NCBI GenBank assembly: GCA_022661535.1
Contig: JAKULF010000007.1
Span: 682,001-746,000 of the forward strand
Direction: 5' to 3'
Source: Eutypa lata
Lineage: Eukaryota > Ascomycota > Sordariomycetes > Xylariales > Diatrypaceae
Length of the DNA stretch: 64,000 nt
The translations under genes and the position numbers were made by a program. The notes under the pieces were generated by a model, which ran no database searches, was not told the DNA's origin, and saw nothing but the letters and a program-made list of their open reading frames with translations. Shown here piece after piece: positions 1-12,907 of this stretch. Positions within the stretch are counted from its first letter, which is position 1. Each line of letters starts with the position of its first letter.

Positions 1-923
1 GCTGAAGTTTCCTCTTTCAGCGAGAGAAAGACATAGTTAGAGAGGGACTCATCACGATGAATGGTTGCTTTGGATGCCTAAGAGAGAAGCTACCTAACTA
101 CCAGACTACCTAATACAGAGATGTCTGTCCGCCTGCTTCTGAGTATGTCCTTGTAGTAAGGCGTCCGTTCTGCTACAATGCCGTCATTAGCCTGTCAGCT
201 CGCGAACACGGAACACCTCATCGCATCTCATCCACTACCTCAGCACACTTGACCTCTTGAGTTCTCCATAGTTACGGCCCACGATGCCCAGTGGCACCGG
301 CAAAGTAAAAAATTTTCTAAGTCGTGATCGTGATCAAGAATTTGACGTTAGTTTTTAACTACCTACCCCAGATCTTGGATCGAAGTCGACTAAGTTAGCT
401 CTATTTTTAACTATGTAACTACTTCCTAATTATCGAAAATTTTCTCCGTGCCTTGCGTGCTTGGCCTTTGTCATATGTATTTTTGCTCATGCATTGTGAA
501 CAATAAATAGGATTGAAAATTTTCCCACGAGGTACGTAGTTACGTATTCGTCGTAATGAACTTGTTGGCAGGTTGAACCGGTGTAGCGGTCGAAACTTTC
601 TCGTCAGAAGGGGGCCAAACTTGCATTTCTATGACAAACAAGAATACATCGCCCCCCCTGGCCTTGACGCCATGAAGGGAGTCCATGTTAAGTATATTAA
701 GTTCTGTCATGACCCCATCATCTGACGAGATGACTGTACACATTTGACATTGCTATCCCCTAGTTCCCATATATATCATCAGTCCGCACAGACGATTATA
801 TACAAAACAAGTTCCAACCCAGTCAACAAGTGAAATCACTATCTAGACATCGACTAAATCAAGACACATCTACATCTCATATACATACCTACATACGTTC
901 ATACACCGCATCTACACCAAAAC

Positions 924-998
<75 letters not shown>

Positions 999-999
999 A
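1..999. other. intergenic region with 5' leader of the next gene
   Basis: No coding region is supported here. Short open frames exist but have no family resemblance. The right end is the presumed promoter and 5' UTR of the GRGGAGN-repeat gene at 1000, and it ends in a long AC dinucleotide tract. Confidence 0.6.
925..995. repeat. (AC)n microsatellite in 5' leader
   Basis: An almost pure AC dinucleotide run of about 70 bp stops five bases before the ATG at 1000. It therefore lies in the presumed 5' UTR and is expected to vary in length. Confidence 0.95.
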
Positions 1000-1488
1000 A
1001 TGCCTCACATCACCGTATCCGAGCCCCACCCAACCGTGGTGAAGAACCACTACACGCACGCAGGCCGCGGCGGCGCAGGGAACTACTTCCGAGCACCGGC
1101 AACGACACCGGCCTCGGGCGTACCAACGGCGCCATCCGTGTCAGCGCCCACCACCAACACCAGCAGCAGCCGCACAACAACAACACAGCGGTTCTACTCG
1201 GGGCGAGGCGGCGCCGGAAACCTGCACGTGGCGCCCAAGCCGCCGGCCATGTCGTTCGACGAGGAGTACGAGCGCCACGCGCACATCGAGGCCAAGCCGG
1301 TGGGGCACGTCGGGCGCGGCGGCGCGGGGAACGTCTTCGATCACACGCACACTCACGCGCACGCGCACGATAGTAGTAGTCGTAAGACCAGCGATGCGTC
1401 GAGCCTTGCTAGTAGCTCCAGCTCCGGTAGCGGGAGGTCTGCTGGGATTCTGGAGAGGTTGAGCAAGACGCTGTCGAGGAATCACTGA
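1000..1488 (+). CDS. GRGGAGN-repeat protein (DUF3602-like)
   Basis: A single-exon 162-residue protein. It carries three perfect copies of the heptapeptide GRGGAGN, near residues 22-28, 68-74 and 105-111. This repeat marks a small fungal family usually annotated DUF3602, whose biochemical role is unknown to me. The rest is low-complexity: Thr/Ser/Pro-rich between copies 1 and 2, a His-Thr-His-Ala stretch after copy 3, then a Ser-rich run and a basic C-terminus. There is no signal peptide or membrane segment, so it is probably an intrinsically disordered intracellular protein. The ATG lies directly behind an AC microsatellite. The family call rests on the repeat; no function is inferred. Confidence 0.8.
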   Translation: MPHITVSEPHPTVVKNHYTHAGRGGAGNYFRAPATTPASGVPTAPSVSAPTTNTSSSRTTTTQRFYSGRGGAGNLHVAPKPPAMSFDEEYERHAHIEAKPVGHVGRGGAGNVFDHTHTHAHAHDSSSRKTSDASSLASSSSSGSGRSAGILERLSKTLSRNH

Positions 1489-2974
1489 GTTGAGTTGATT
1501 TGAGTTGATTTGAGTTGAGTTGAGTTGGGGGGAGGGGGGGTTAGACGGGGTTCGATGACATCGTCGTCATCTGCCGTCCTTCCATACGTACCCTCTCGTT
1601 CATTCATTTCTTCATCTTCACTCATCACTCATTATAATCGGCATTTGATCTACGACTAGCATGGCGCAACGGAAGGTGTTTTTCCCGTTTGGTTCAACGA
1701 TTTACTATTTGGACGGAGTTGAATGGTCGCTTTAGGGAATAAGCGAGGGAAAACCTCATCATCGTCATCGTCATCATCATCATCATGAGCGATGGAGTAC
1801 TTACTCCTTGGCGATTTACCAATACAACAAAAAACAGAGAGGGGGGGAGAGAGGGGAAACAAGAATTTTAGGGGCCTCAGAGCAAAAAAAAAAAACAACT
1901 ACCAACGATACCCAACGATATGGCACCCGGCTGGTAGACTCCGGGTGGTTAGTTTTGCGGTTGCGGTTATTGATACCCATCCAACGTCATATCATTATTA
2001 TTATTTTTGCTTCTGGTGAATTTTCAGGAAGCTGTACCATATATACCCCCTTACTGCCACCTACATACCTACTTACCTCATTCATTGTGAAGAGGCGAGA
2101 TAGATTTAGATGGTTGAGCAAAGCACTCAAGAGCTTGAGATATGTCTTATTATCATTATTTATAACAATACGAACGGAAGAAGTTCGATGCAAGAATACC
2201 TTGATTGGGAGTGGTCATCTATCGTATGTGACTTGAAACGTCTCGATGCATGCGTGACACATATGCTATGCCCTTGATATTGCTTGTGTATGATGTCTCT
2301 AGGAGATGTCGAGTACGTGTGGTGTAGTGTAGGTACGTAGATGAACAGCTGAGCATCATATACCTAAACATGTCGAAGTACATATTATATATACCATGAT
2401 TCGTATATATTTACAAGACAGCATTCCACGATTACATATTTATGTCGATGTCAGATCAACAACTATCACTACCGTAACAGCCGCTCTATCAACATGAGTC
2501 AGTACTTGTGCTGTTTGGCATCAGAGCATCACACCGTCGTAATCTGGAAAAACAACATCGTCTCTCTTTTTTTATCTGGGTATCATTTCATCTAATAGGT
2601 AGTAATTATCGCACATTTGCGACGCACGCACGCAAAACCCCAAGCTAAAAGTGTTGCGATGTCACGTCTTAAGTGAGTACTGGTCCTGGTAGACGGGTCG
2701 GTATGTGTGCGTGTGCGTGTGTGTGTATGTGTGAATATAGTCAAAGTCGTGTTTCTCTGAGCGGTTGGTTGACTGGCTTCGGGCATGCCTTTCCTTCCTT
2801 CTTTCTTTTCGAACCTGGGAAGCCCAACAGCTCTCTTGCTTGATCTTGTGCCACCCACGCTGCCGCGGCCCCCGTCTTGTACCAATTCACTCCCCCTTTT
2901 GCCCCTCTCCCGAGGCACGATTGTCCGTCCGTCCATCCCCCCATCCGTATGTCCAATTCGTTCGTATGCCCCAT
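1489..2974. other. intergenic region, convergent 3' ends
   Basis: This lies between the GRGGAGN gene (plus) and the 3' end of arp1 (minus). It holds GAGTT-type short repeats (about 1489-1526), a TCATCG-like run (about 1757-1786) and scattered homopolymers. I see no conserved coding signal. Confidence 0.6.
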
Positions 2975-4461
2975 CTACGTCAATTTCGTGTGGATAATGT
3001 CGGGATTCTCGTGCCAGTCGTCTATGCTAACCCACATCTAGAGACACAAAGGTGATTAGTAAATACTTTGGGGGAAAACTGAGCAGAGTAGTGGAGAGCC
3101 CCATAGACAGTAGCGACGACCACACGCCTAGTAACGTAACAAGTGTCCGAACATAATACGAGCAGTAATAGAGCACAACATGACGTAATATGACTTGGCA
3201 CGACATACCTTCCGGAACGTACTCAACCCCGCCAGGATACTGCCCCCTATCCACGTAGAGTACTTGCGCTCCGGGGGCGCAAAGATCTTGATGCGCATGT
3301 CCTTGACGGCGAGGCGCTTGACCTCGCTCAGCAGGCGGTCGCCGAAGCCCTTGGTCAGGGTGCTCCCGCCCGAGAGGACGATGTTGGCGTAGAGGGCCTT
3401 GCGCAGGTCGAGGTCGGTGCGGTTGATGGCGTCGGTGACGATCTGCTGGATGCCGGGGTACTCGAGGCCGACGATCTCGGGGTCGAAGAGGATCTCGGGG
3501 GCGCGGAAGCGCTCCTGGCCGACGCGCAGGCGGGCGCCGTCGGGGAGGACGTACTCGGCGGTCTTGGACTGGTCGGCGCGGGCGGCGGCCCAGTCCTTCT
3601 CCTCCTTCTTGGGGTCGGCCGCCACGTACGACACCGACTCCTTGATCAGCCGCACCACCTCCTTCTCGGCCGACGTGTGGAACACGTAGCCGCTCTTCCG
3701 CAGCAGCGTCTGCAGGTACTCGGTCACGTCGCGCCCCGCCACGTCGATCCGCCGCATCGACGACGGGATCGCGAACCCCTCGTACACCGGCACCGCGTGC
3801 GACACCCCGTCCCCCGAGTCCAGCACGCACCCCGTCGTCCGCCCGCTGGCGTACAGCGAGAGCACCGCCTGGATCGACGTGTAGAGCGCCGGCACGTTGA
3901 ACGTCTCGAAGAGGATCTGCGCCGCGGTGTCGCGGTTCGCGCGTGGGTTTAGGGGCGGTTCGGTGAGCAGGACGGGGTGCTGTGGTTTATTGCGTTGTCA
4001 GCCGAGTCGCTACCATAACTATCATCTTATATTTAAACCGCAGATGTATAAAGGGCAACGAAGGGTGTATATATATATATATATATAGGTAACATGAAGA
4101 GCAGGAACTGAATTATATAATAGATAGAGACAGAAAGAAAGAACAAACTCACCTCTTCGCTCATGGTCTTCAAGCCCTCGCTGTAGACGTACTCCCAGAT
4201 CTTCTCCATGTCGTCCCAGTCGGTGACGATGCCGTGCTCGAGGGGGTAGTGGATCTTGAGGAGGCCCCGCAGCTCGGAGGCGGCCTTCTGGCCGATGAAG
4301 ACCTCGCCCTCGAGGGCTCCGGCCAGCACGCGCAGGTGCTTCGGCCGCCCCACGAAGGACGGGAAGTAGCACTTGGGCAGGTCGTCCCCCGCGAACCCGG
4401 CCCGTATCGTGCCGGACCCGTTGTCCAGCACGATCGGCGCGTTGTGGAGGGAGTCGGTCAT
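2975..4461 (-). CDS. arp1: actin-related protein Arp1 (centractin, dynactin filament subunit)
   Basis: Three exons on the minus strand (4153-4461, 3209-3979, 2975-3037) give 380 residues, the usual Arp1 length. The introns are 173 and 171 nt, with GTGAGT and GTATGT donors. The actin fold is clear: phosphate-1 loop [15 protein letters not shown] near residue 14, phosphate-2 loop LDSGDGVSH in exon 2, and the adenosine-site motif [12 protein letters not shown]. The last exon encodes a 20-residue tail starting [18 protein letters not shown], characteristic of Arp1 rather than actin or other Arps. Arp1 forms the short filament of dynactin, the activator of cytoplasmic dynein needed for nuclear migration and hyphal growth (ro-4 in Neurospora). 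An (AT)n tract lies inside the first intron. Confidence 0.93.
4066..4087. repeat. (AT)n microsatellite inside arp1 intron 1
   Basis: A short alternating A/T tract within the first arp1 intron. It is not expected to affect the coding sequence. Confidence 0.85.
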
Positions 4462-5478
4462 CGTTTTGGTTCTTGTTCTTGTTGTGATGATGTGGAGAGA
4501 CGGAAAGGTTTGAGGTTATTAAGCTGGAAAGGAAGACGAAGGAGAGGACGAGGTCGAGGTAGGACGGCGACGGCGTCGGGGTGGAGGAACATGAAGTAAG
4601 TAAATAAATGCAGCTATTTCGTCCCTTTTCGTCCCTCCTTCTGTTCTTCTTCTCCCCGGTATTTTTATTCCCTCCTCTTAATTAGTAACTTGACTGAATT
4701 GAACCTCCTGAAAAGCAAGTAACAAGAACAACAATGTCTGTCGCTGTCGTCTTCGTCGTGAATATCTTCGCTGTTGCTGCTGCTGCTGTTAATGGGAATT
4801 TTGGGTTCGAATTGTCAAAGCTCCCCCCTACCCTTAATTGAGCTTAGGCAAATTGGTGCGATAATTGGTGTGGTCGTTAGTTATTGACAGCTGAACGCGT
4901 TTGGCGTTTGAGTTGCTTTCCAGGGGTCTCAGTGCAGATGGGCGTGTCTAACCGCAAATCGGAGGGCTACTTTTGGTGAAGTGGCTGGTGCACGGATCAC
5001 TTATGTCTTAGGTATGTATGTATGTATGTATGTATACAACTTGACAGCTTGACAACCTCTGTTTACTATACTGAACTTCTTCCACATGGTTTGGATTTCA
5101 CTCTTCAACGAGATAAGCGCCATTGAACTCGAATTGATCCACGAAAGCCACCGTATCCCTCTAACTAAACCTCTTCCATTTGATACTAAGCTCAGCTAAG
5201 ATTATAGTATGCCTAAATCTACGGAGTACAAGTACCTAGATAGGGATGTGGGTAGAGCAATTGGCGGTAAGGCTTAAAGTAAGCATGTATGGTGGTAGAT
5301 AGTAGATACCTACATGTAGGTAGGGTCTAGTTGGTTAGGAACGTGTTCTATCATATCGACGTATTGTTGTTCATGGGGACGAACATGAACCTTGTGAGTC
5401 TTCACTTTTAATACTCGCTGCTATTATATACTATCTTCCTACCTACCTAGGTATCTAGGGGGCAGCTAGGGACACTCA
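4462..5478. other. divergent promoter region arp1 / CorA-like gene
   Basis: About 1 kb between divergently transcribed genes. It contains CT/GA-rich stretches near arp1 and a (TATG)n tetranucleotide run at about 5012-5034. No coding region is recognised. Confidence 0.6.
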
Positions 5479-6875
5479 ATGGACCAATTTGGTCAGTTAG
5501 CGCTAGAGGGGTTCCAAGATCAGAAGTTTCGCGATGACGCAGATACGTATCCCATTACATATCGCATTTTCAGCATTTCCGTCCCAGACACTCCATATAC
5601 ACAAGTTCGTTATGACAATGTGCACAGCGATGAGATTGCCGGTGTCTTCCAGGAATCCAGTCACAGTAGTAGTAGCAGCAGCCTGCCTTATACTCCTCTC
5701 CCGTCCCTGCGACTGGTCGCTATTCCCTCATCCGTGACTGCGAATTGGGAGACCGCTTTGGAGATCCACAAGCAAAGCTTCATCCGCATCATAACCTCCA
5801 TCGGCTTAAACCCGGCTGCGTTATGGCTTATCAGGCACCAATATGACGGGTTTCACCACATCCCGCAGGCCCGGAACCTCGAGGCCTTCTTCTTCGGGAC
5901 GTCGCTATATGCCCTCATCTGGACATTCGACCGGACCACCCAGTCCACTCGCGGTATCTACGTACAGCGGTTCAAGACCCGTCGCGTCGGTGTGGATACT
6001 GGCTTCGATACCCTGATCAACATCCTGAAGAAACACAAAGACCAGGTGTACTCACCCAAATTGCTCGCCTATTGCGCATGTCTGGACATATCCTTCTTCT
6101 TCGATGTCGTGCTCGGGAAGAACGAGCTGTCTTTCATCCGTCACATCGAGCGTTCCACCGGCTACGGCCCGGAGAGTCTGGGGCTGCGCGAGCGATATGA
6201 TATCGACGAGCTGACGAGGGGCCTGCAGGGCCTCGGTGGGTCTCTGAATAACATGGCGAACCACCGGCGTCATCTCACCATGGTTGAATCTATAGTAGCC
6301 TTCTTAGAGAGGGAACTGGCAGCCGTGGATGAATTCCCGCCCCCGGAGACCCACGATCAGGTGGAGCATGCGTCGGCTCGGATCATGGAGGGCCTTCCCT
6401 TGTTAAAGAGTCGCATCCACGCTACAGTCGGGTATATCGAGTACCTGAAGGAGCGCTCAGATAGATTATCAAGAACAGTACGAGAATCACCAATGCAAAA
6501 CGTAAAGGAATCCTGTATCCGGAAATCGCTAACTTGGTGTACGTGTGTTGATAGTTATTCGCCCTACTCACCCACGAAGACGCCGCCACCGGCGTGAAAC
6601 TGGCAGCGTCTAGCACCAAGATCGCCGCAGCCACGAAACGGGACAGTTCATCGATGAAGACGGTCGCCATCATGACGATGGCCTTTCTCCCGGGCACGTT
6701 CTTTGCCGCCCTCCTCGCCGTCCCTTCGTTCGACGACTGGGTTGCGGCTCAAGACTACGTCTGGGTCTACTGGGCGCTCACGCTCCCCAGCACCGTTTTC
6801 GTGTTCCTGGTTTGGGGCTTCCTAACCAACCGGGAGTGGATCGGGAAGGTGATTCTCGGGCACGGGAAAGGCTGA
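5479..6875 (+). CDS. CorA-like Mg2+ transporter family membrane protein
   Basis: Two exons (5479-6501, 6555-6875) join in phase 0 across a 53-nt intron with a CTAAC branch site, giving 447 residues. The long N-terminal part is hydrophilic and helical. The C-terminus has the block KRDSSSMKTVAIMTMAFLPG, running into a first membrane helix (FFAALLAVP) and a second (WALTLPSTVFVFLVWGF). This two-helix end after a heptad-rich stalk is typical of fungal proteins annotated as CorA-like. The bacterial GMN pore signature is not present, so ion transport is inferred only from architecture. Without splicing, the frame ends early in the intron at 6597. A plasma-membrane or organelle-membrane location is likely. 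Confidence 0.75.
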
Positions 6876-8187
6876 GGGAATTTCCTAAGTCGCTTCATGT
6901 GAGTGCATAGGTCCTAGCTCACTCGGGCGGTCTCGGTCGGGTTGTTCCGAGCTTTCATGATGTCTAGGCGTTGAGGTCCTTGATGCGACGAACAGTCGAT
7001 GAGAAAGAATTGCAGAGTGTATTGTGTATGGCCACCGTAGGTTTAGCTTGGCTTGGTTGGCTGGCTACTAATCCCTGGATTCCCGACATGGCTCTTATGA
7101 TTTATGCTATAATATGACGAAACGATAATCACGTTAGCAGATAGATTGACTTTGTTTATATATTTCCTTTACGATGTAGCATCTCCTGCATTCAAATTAG
7201 TTTCACAACATCATGTACACTATTCTCATATTGGTATTCATCCTACGCTATCATCTGTTATCTGGTAGCGCTCAAATTGAAGCTTACTATAGCAGGCTCC
7301 AGTCATAGTAGTTGGGACAGCGGATGTTCGGTAGTATTACCTACCCAAAATTGGATACTATAATTCCAACTTACTACTTCTTCAATGACTTTACTTATTC
7401 TTGAACAAAGACGTTAATTTCGGATTGTTTTGACTTCGGATTTTTAGCGTATTAATCAACCATGAATACACAGTTCCAGTCACGGCTTTCCTGGGATGCA
7501 CGAACTCACAAACTCACATTACATATATGTACATTATCGGAGAAGTTCGGCTTTGCACCCAAATATCTATGTGCCTTTCAACCAGCAGATAGATATGCCG
7601 GTGTGGAATGGGGCTTGTATGCGGGGAAGCTTTTTTAAGTGGTATAACTATTATGTGTGAAGGCTAGAGGGCAAGTATAGCCCCCCCTCCCCTCTCCCCC
7701 AAATAACCCCTGAACATCTTCGTACCCCGCATACTATCAGGTGCGACACCATAGTAGTAATCCATATATCAGATACACGCCTACTACAGCACTTAACGGA
7801 AGTAACCAGATGATCTACCACTACACTAGGTATTATAAGAATTCCCTAGCTTTCAATGTGGGGAGGGTTTCTCCAAGATGGCACACAATGCGGCAACATC
7901 AATCGGCTTGCTGCTTGTGGGTTGAATCCCCGATGTTCACATGTGTTCCGGCAATGTGGGTAGTAGTTATCTGCTATGGCTTGGCTCTTGGTCAAAGTTG
8001 ACGACGTCTCCCTATCGAACACAATGTTTGTAGACATAGATTATTGCGTTTCATACACACTACATAATTAGACATTTATACTACTGTACAATATCGGTTA
8101 CATCCAAGTAACATCACAATCATACCTCCTTGCCTCACCCTATCTCGACCTACCACATACCTACCTGTCTACCTACCCACCTCCACA
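6876..8187. other. intergenic region
   Basis: About 1.3 kb without a supported gene. It includes a C-rich tract at about 7681-7700 and ends in the C/T-rich leader of the monooxygenase gene. Confidence 0.6.
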
Positions 8188-9819
8188 ATGCCATCAAAAC
8201 AGCCATCATCATCACCCCCGCCCCCAACAGGAATCCACATCCTAATCGTAGGGGCGGGCTTTGCTGGCCTAACGGCGGCCATCGAGTGCGCGCGCCAGGG
8301 CCACACGGTGCTCCTCCTGGAAAAAGCGCCCGAGCTCCGGCCCCTCGGAGACATAATATCGTTCGGGTCGAACGCGGGGCGGATCTTCGGGCGGTGGGAC
8401 GGCGTGCCCGCGCAGATGGAGCCCATCAGCCTGCGGCCGGCCTACTTCACCATCAAGTCCGGGCGCGACGGCGACGTCCTCTACGACCAGCACTGGACGG
8501 ACGAGGAGGCGTCCTGGGGCACGCGGTACGACGGCCACCGGGGCGAGTTCCACGACATCGTGTACCGGCACGCGCTCGGGCTGCCGGGGGTGGAGGTGCG
8601 GCTGGGGACGCGCGTGGAGGACTACTTCGAGGAGGAGGATAGAGCGGGCGTCGTGCTCGAGACCGGCGAGAGGATCGCCGCCGACGTCGTCCTGGCCGCC
8701 GAGGGCGTGCGTAGTCGTGGGCGCAAGATCGTGCTCGGCTTCGAGGATAAGCCCAAGGCTTCGGGCTATGCCGTCTACCGCAGCTGGTTCCCCGCCGGTG
8801 AGATCGCGAAGGACCCCGATCTGAGCTGGCTGGTCGACGCTGGCGATAGGCATGTGGCGTGGCTGGCGCCCGATATCCACTTCATTGCTGCGTCGCTGAA
8901 TGGGGGGAAGGATTTCTCGTGGGTTTGTACCCACAAGGTATGTAAGATCGTGCGTGCGTGCATGCATACATGCATGTGGCGTAACGTGATGTGATGTAAT
9001 GCAATTGTGTATAGGAGTAGATGATTGATAAGCACCCACTCACTCACCCACCATCCACCCAATCCAATCCAATTACCTGCCTACTTACCTACCCACTTAC
9101 TAACCAGCACCTCTTAAAAAAAAAAACAGGACGACAAAGACATCGAAGAAAGCTGGCAATACGAATCGCCCCTCTCAGACGCACGCGAGGTCCTAGAGGG
9201 CTGGGAGCCCACCATCCAGAAGATCCTCGACAAGACGCCGTCGCCGCTGATCGACTGGAAGCTCGTCTACCGGGACCCGCTCCCGACGTGGATCTCGCCG
9301 GGGCGGCGCATCGCGCTCGTCGGGGACGCCGCGCACCCGTTCCTGCCGACGTCCATGCAGGGGGCGTCGCAAGCCATGGAGGACGGAGCCACGATCGCGG
9401 TTTGCCTGCGGAAGGCAGCAGCAGCAGCAGCAGCAGGTAAGGGGGCCGGGATCAGAGAGGCGATCGCGGCCTTCGAGGCCCTGCGCTACGAGCGCGTCCG
9501 GTCGGCGCAGAAGACCGGCGAGCAGACCCGCGATATCTGGCACAAGGCGGATTTGGTGGCCGCGCGCAGGGATCCCCCCAGCCTGAGGCTGAGGCGCGAG
9601 GCTTGGTTGCTCAATTTCGATGCTGAGACCTATGCCGAGGCCAATTACGATAGGACGGTTGAGGTGCTCCGGAGGACGGGCATACGCGATACGATGGAGG
9701 CGAGGGACCTGCATGTTGTTCCTGAGGCTAGGAATGGGTGGGTGGAGTATGGGAAGGGAAAAGGGGAGGGAAAGGGTGAAGGAGAGGGTGGTGGTGTTGG
9801 TGTTGGTGTTGCTATTTGA
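8188..9819 (+). CDS. FAD-dependent monooxygenase (salicylate hydroxylase-like)
   Basis: Two exons (8188-8937, 9130-9819) flank a 192-nt intron with GTATGT donor, an ACTTACTAAC branch site and CAG acceptor, giving 479 residues. The N-terminus has the dinucleotide-binding fold VGAGFAGLTAAIECARQG (about residues 18-35). The second conserved FAD motif is GDAAHPFLPTSMQGASQAMEDG-like in exon 2. These two motifs define class A flavoprotein hydroxylases such as salicylate hydroxylase and the monooxygenases of secondary metabolism. The substrate cannot be read from sequence. An Ala run encoded by (GCA)n sits in the C-terminal half, and the last 25 residues are a Gly/Glu/Lys low-complexity tail. It has no metabolic partner genes beside it, so it is probably a stand-alone oxidative enzyme. 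Confidence 0.85.
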
Positions 9820-10291
9820 GGATAAGGGGCAGAGGGGATAGGAGGATAGATATGGTGATGGACATGTACTTACTTGATTGATGTTTTACTTAACTATCTG
9901 GTCGCTCACATAGGTAACTAGTCATAGTACGTTGATTTGAAAGATTTCTTTTTGTTTCGCTTTCTCTTTCTATGTAATGTTACATATAACATGTTTTTGT
10001 CTATGCATGGTACTCGGCCTATCTTATATATCAATCAGTAGTTGACCCGATTGACCCAATGTTATCGTTGAACGCCTCAAACACCTCCCGTCTAGGACAT
10101 CTCTATCCCTTAGACAATATATACAATGATGGTCTAAACGCCTCCCCCCTTCTATCATAAAATCTACATGCGGCCATCCATCATCTTGCTGGCGACGAGT
10201 GGCCAACCCAACACTAACGCGAGACCGGGGAAGTAACTGATGAGTGCAGGATTAGCTACTGAACCTATGTGATTGCAGTGGTATGGTATGC

Positions 10292-10323
<32 letters not shown>

Positions 10324-12230
10324 AGTCCTTACATGAGAGCTTGGTTCGCCCGGCTCTTGATTATTCGGCCCCAATCCGAACTCCGCGCACCCTGTGTTTG
10401 TTGAGCTCTGCGAGCAGTGTGCTGGAAGGATCTGACGATGGGCATGCGGCCCTGTGCGAGTACTCGAGCGGCCAACATTGTGGAGTCGGAAAGTATATGT
10501 GTATGATGATGATATGTTGTTGTCGTCGTCTAGGACTGCAAAGTGATTCGATAGAGAGAAGACGAATCAAAGGAGTAGGTAACCAGTGTTTCACTGAGTT
10601 GAATAGAATGGTGTATCGTATTCTTAACACCGAACCGGAGTTGAGTTGATATAAAATCACAAGAATGAAATTGTGAGGAGATTGTTCACTGTGGAGATGA
10701 GATGAGATGTTCTGAATAGTATGTACTGTAAGTAAGAGACTGGCATTATTGACTACGAGGACTATATGAGCCTTATATACGACGCTTCAAAATCGAACCA
10801 CCTCCTTCCAAACCGTGACTGGGTTGAGAATAACTAGACAGATCTCGCGTATCTCGCCTGGCTGACACGACGGCACGGCCGCGAGGCGCGAGCAAAAGCG
10901 CAAAAACCCACTACGGCGACCATCGATTCCCGACTAGAGAGGAAACATGGCACCACGTCCCAGAGGTCACGATGCGCGAAATTGGCTTAGTTAGATGCGA
11001 GAACGAATCGGGTATGAAGGGTTAGGGGGGGGAAAAGCTGACGAGGCGAGGAATTCTCAGCTAGAAGGATCCAGGACCAAGGCTGCGGCTTTCTATTACT
11101 GGGGATGTCGTACGGCTGGTGTAGAGCTGTCGTATGACCTGGTACGACGTTTCGGCGCTGGCCGCCGATGTGCTGGAGGGAAAGGGAATTGAGTGGGCAT
11201 CCATTTCGCTGGTAAGCGCCGGTGGGCTTATTACTCTAGTTAACTAGAGGTAGGAGGTAGTTTTAGTCAGCTGCTCTAGGGGTTAGTCGTAATTTAAAGG
11301 GGTCGGTTTCGCTTGCGAGGATTGTCATTTTATTATATAAATGCGCAAATGACGAGAGTTTGTCTACATTAGGTGTTCAATCCCTAGTTACAGATGAATT
11401 GCTGCTACTGCTTCTGCTGCTGCTGCAATTCATTTGAAAATAACCAAAAACTTGTGGCCTCCACTATTGCCGATATCGTATCTATCTACTCTGCTAATCC
11501 TGGATGGCATTTTATACTTTGTATTACTTCAGTTGGACTTTTTCCCTTCGGACGATGATTAAAAACCTCGTCATTCTTACCTTGAACTCAAATATTATCA
11601 TTTCATGTCTACCGACAATAATCAGGTGAATACATCCATCAAGCTTGTTGTCCAAGGATTTATCAATCGCATTGGCAAGAGCGAGACTCATTGTTGATGG
11701 TTTTTTCTTCAATGTTGAACTTACTTCGTACAAATATAGTAAGACCAATGGACGATCAAAGATTACATTCAGCATGTCTCAGGTATGCTGCTGTGTCAAT
11801 ACTACTACACTTGAACTGATATAGGTATGAAATAGGTAGTTATATGCAGGTGACAACTTTGGCGATTTAATATAGGTAGATAGCGACCTCGGGGGCCCGG
11901 GCCCCTCATTATGGATATAACTATCGGTAATCGGCTAAGTAATGTTCCGAGGTAAATGCGTGACAGGAATAGAGGTGCCAAGGTCGAAGGTTGGTTCCTT
12001 CCCGCCCTTTAATAAATCAATTCTCGGTGCACGAGCCAACATAATACAGAAGCTGCGGCCCTAGAATATCCTATCTATTCTATTCTACTACGTAGTAGTC
12101 CCAGTCTTGTGGTGAGTTACTTTAGGACTTTTCTGTAACGCGCCAAACTTCTACAATTAACATAGTCGTTAAAAGATAAACATTTCATTTCGAACTCGAC
12201 CCTTTGATGGTTACAATGCGAATGCCAATA

Positions 12231-12256
12231 CAAATGCAAATGCAAATGCAAATGCA
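12231..12256. repeat. hexanucleotide (AAATGC)n tandem repeat
   Basis: Four to five adjacent copies of the AAATGC unit, seen directly. Confidence 0.85.
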
Positions 12257-12881
12257 ACTTTCCCATTAAGTTTGAATCTCACTGCACCGTTCTATAATTG
12301 TATTACTATTCAATCATCGGCCTTGAGAGCAATCCCAGCCTTAACTTAGTTGGCATCTACCTCTACTACGTATCTATCAATTGCTGCACTCTCCAGCCGC
12401 GCTGGACTGGGTCCTTCATCCATAGACATTATTATGAAGAAGGACAACACATCCTATTCCTGTCAGCGACCTTATTTCTACAACAAAGGCACAGGTTGGT
12501 TAGGTAGGTCTCATCTCTATTTCTTCTATCATGACACATTTCCTACCCATTTAAGCCTTTCGGCTTGATTATACCCGCCCTAGCTTGGCTAAGGTTGTCG
12601 ATGATGAACAAATTGGTAAAAGGTCGGACTGCTTTTGTGGGACTTCTGGTTTTGATTTCTATACCCGCTTGCATGAAGCACGCCTTCATTCTCGCAAAGA
12701 ATGGCACGTCAGCTCTCTTGAATTCATCTCATGGTCTCTAATAATAGGGCTTCCATGTTCTCAGAGGCTGATAACATAAACAAAGCACTCTAATGCTCGC
12801 CACTAAATGGAGCCTGGCTTTATAAATGCTTCTATAAGGCTGGGCCAAGGGCCGTGGCGGAAAGGACTAACTGGGGATTCC

Positions 12882-12907
12882 ATTCCATTGCATTGCATTG
12901 CATTGCA
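12882..12907. repeat. pentanucleotide (CATTG)n tandem repeat
   Basis: About five adjacent CATTG units preceded by a one-base variant copy. Confidence 0.85.

Noticed and set aside
11524..11775. 83-codon minus-strand frame with globular-looking sequence
   Set aside because: No start context, no splice-compatible extension and no family resemblance; insufficient to call a gene.
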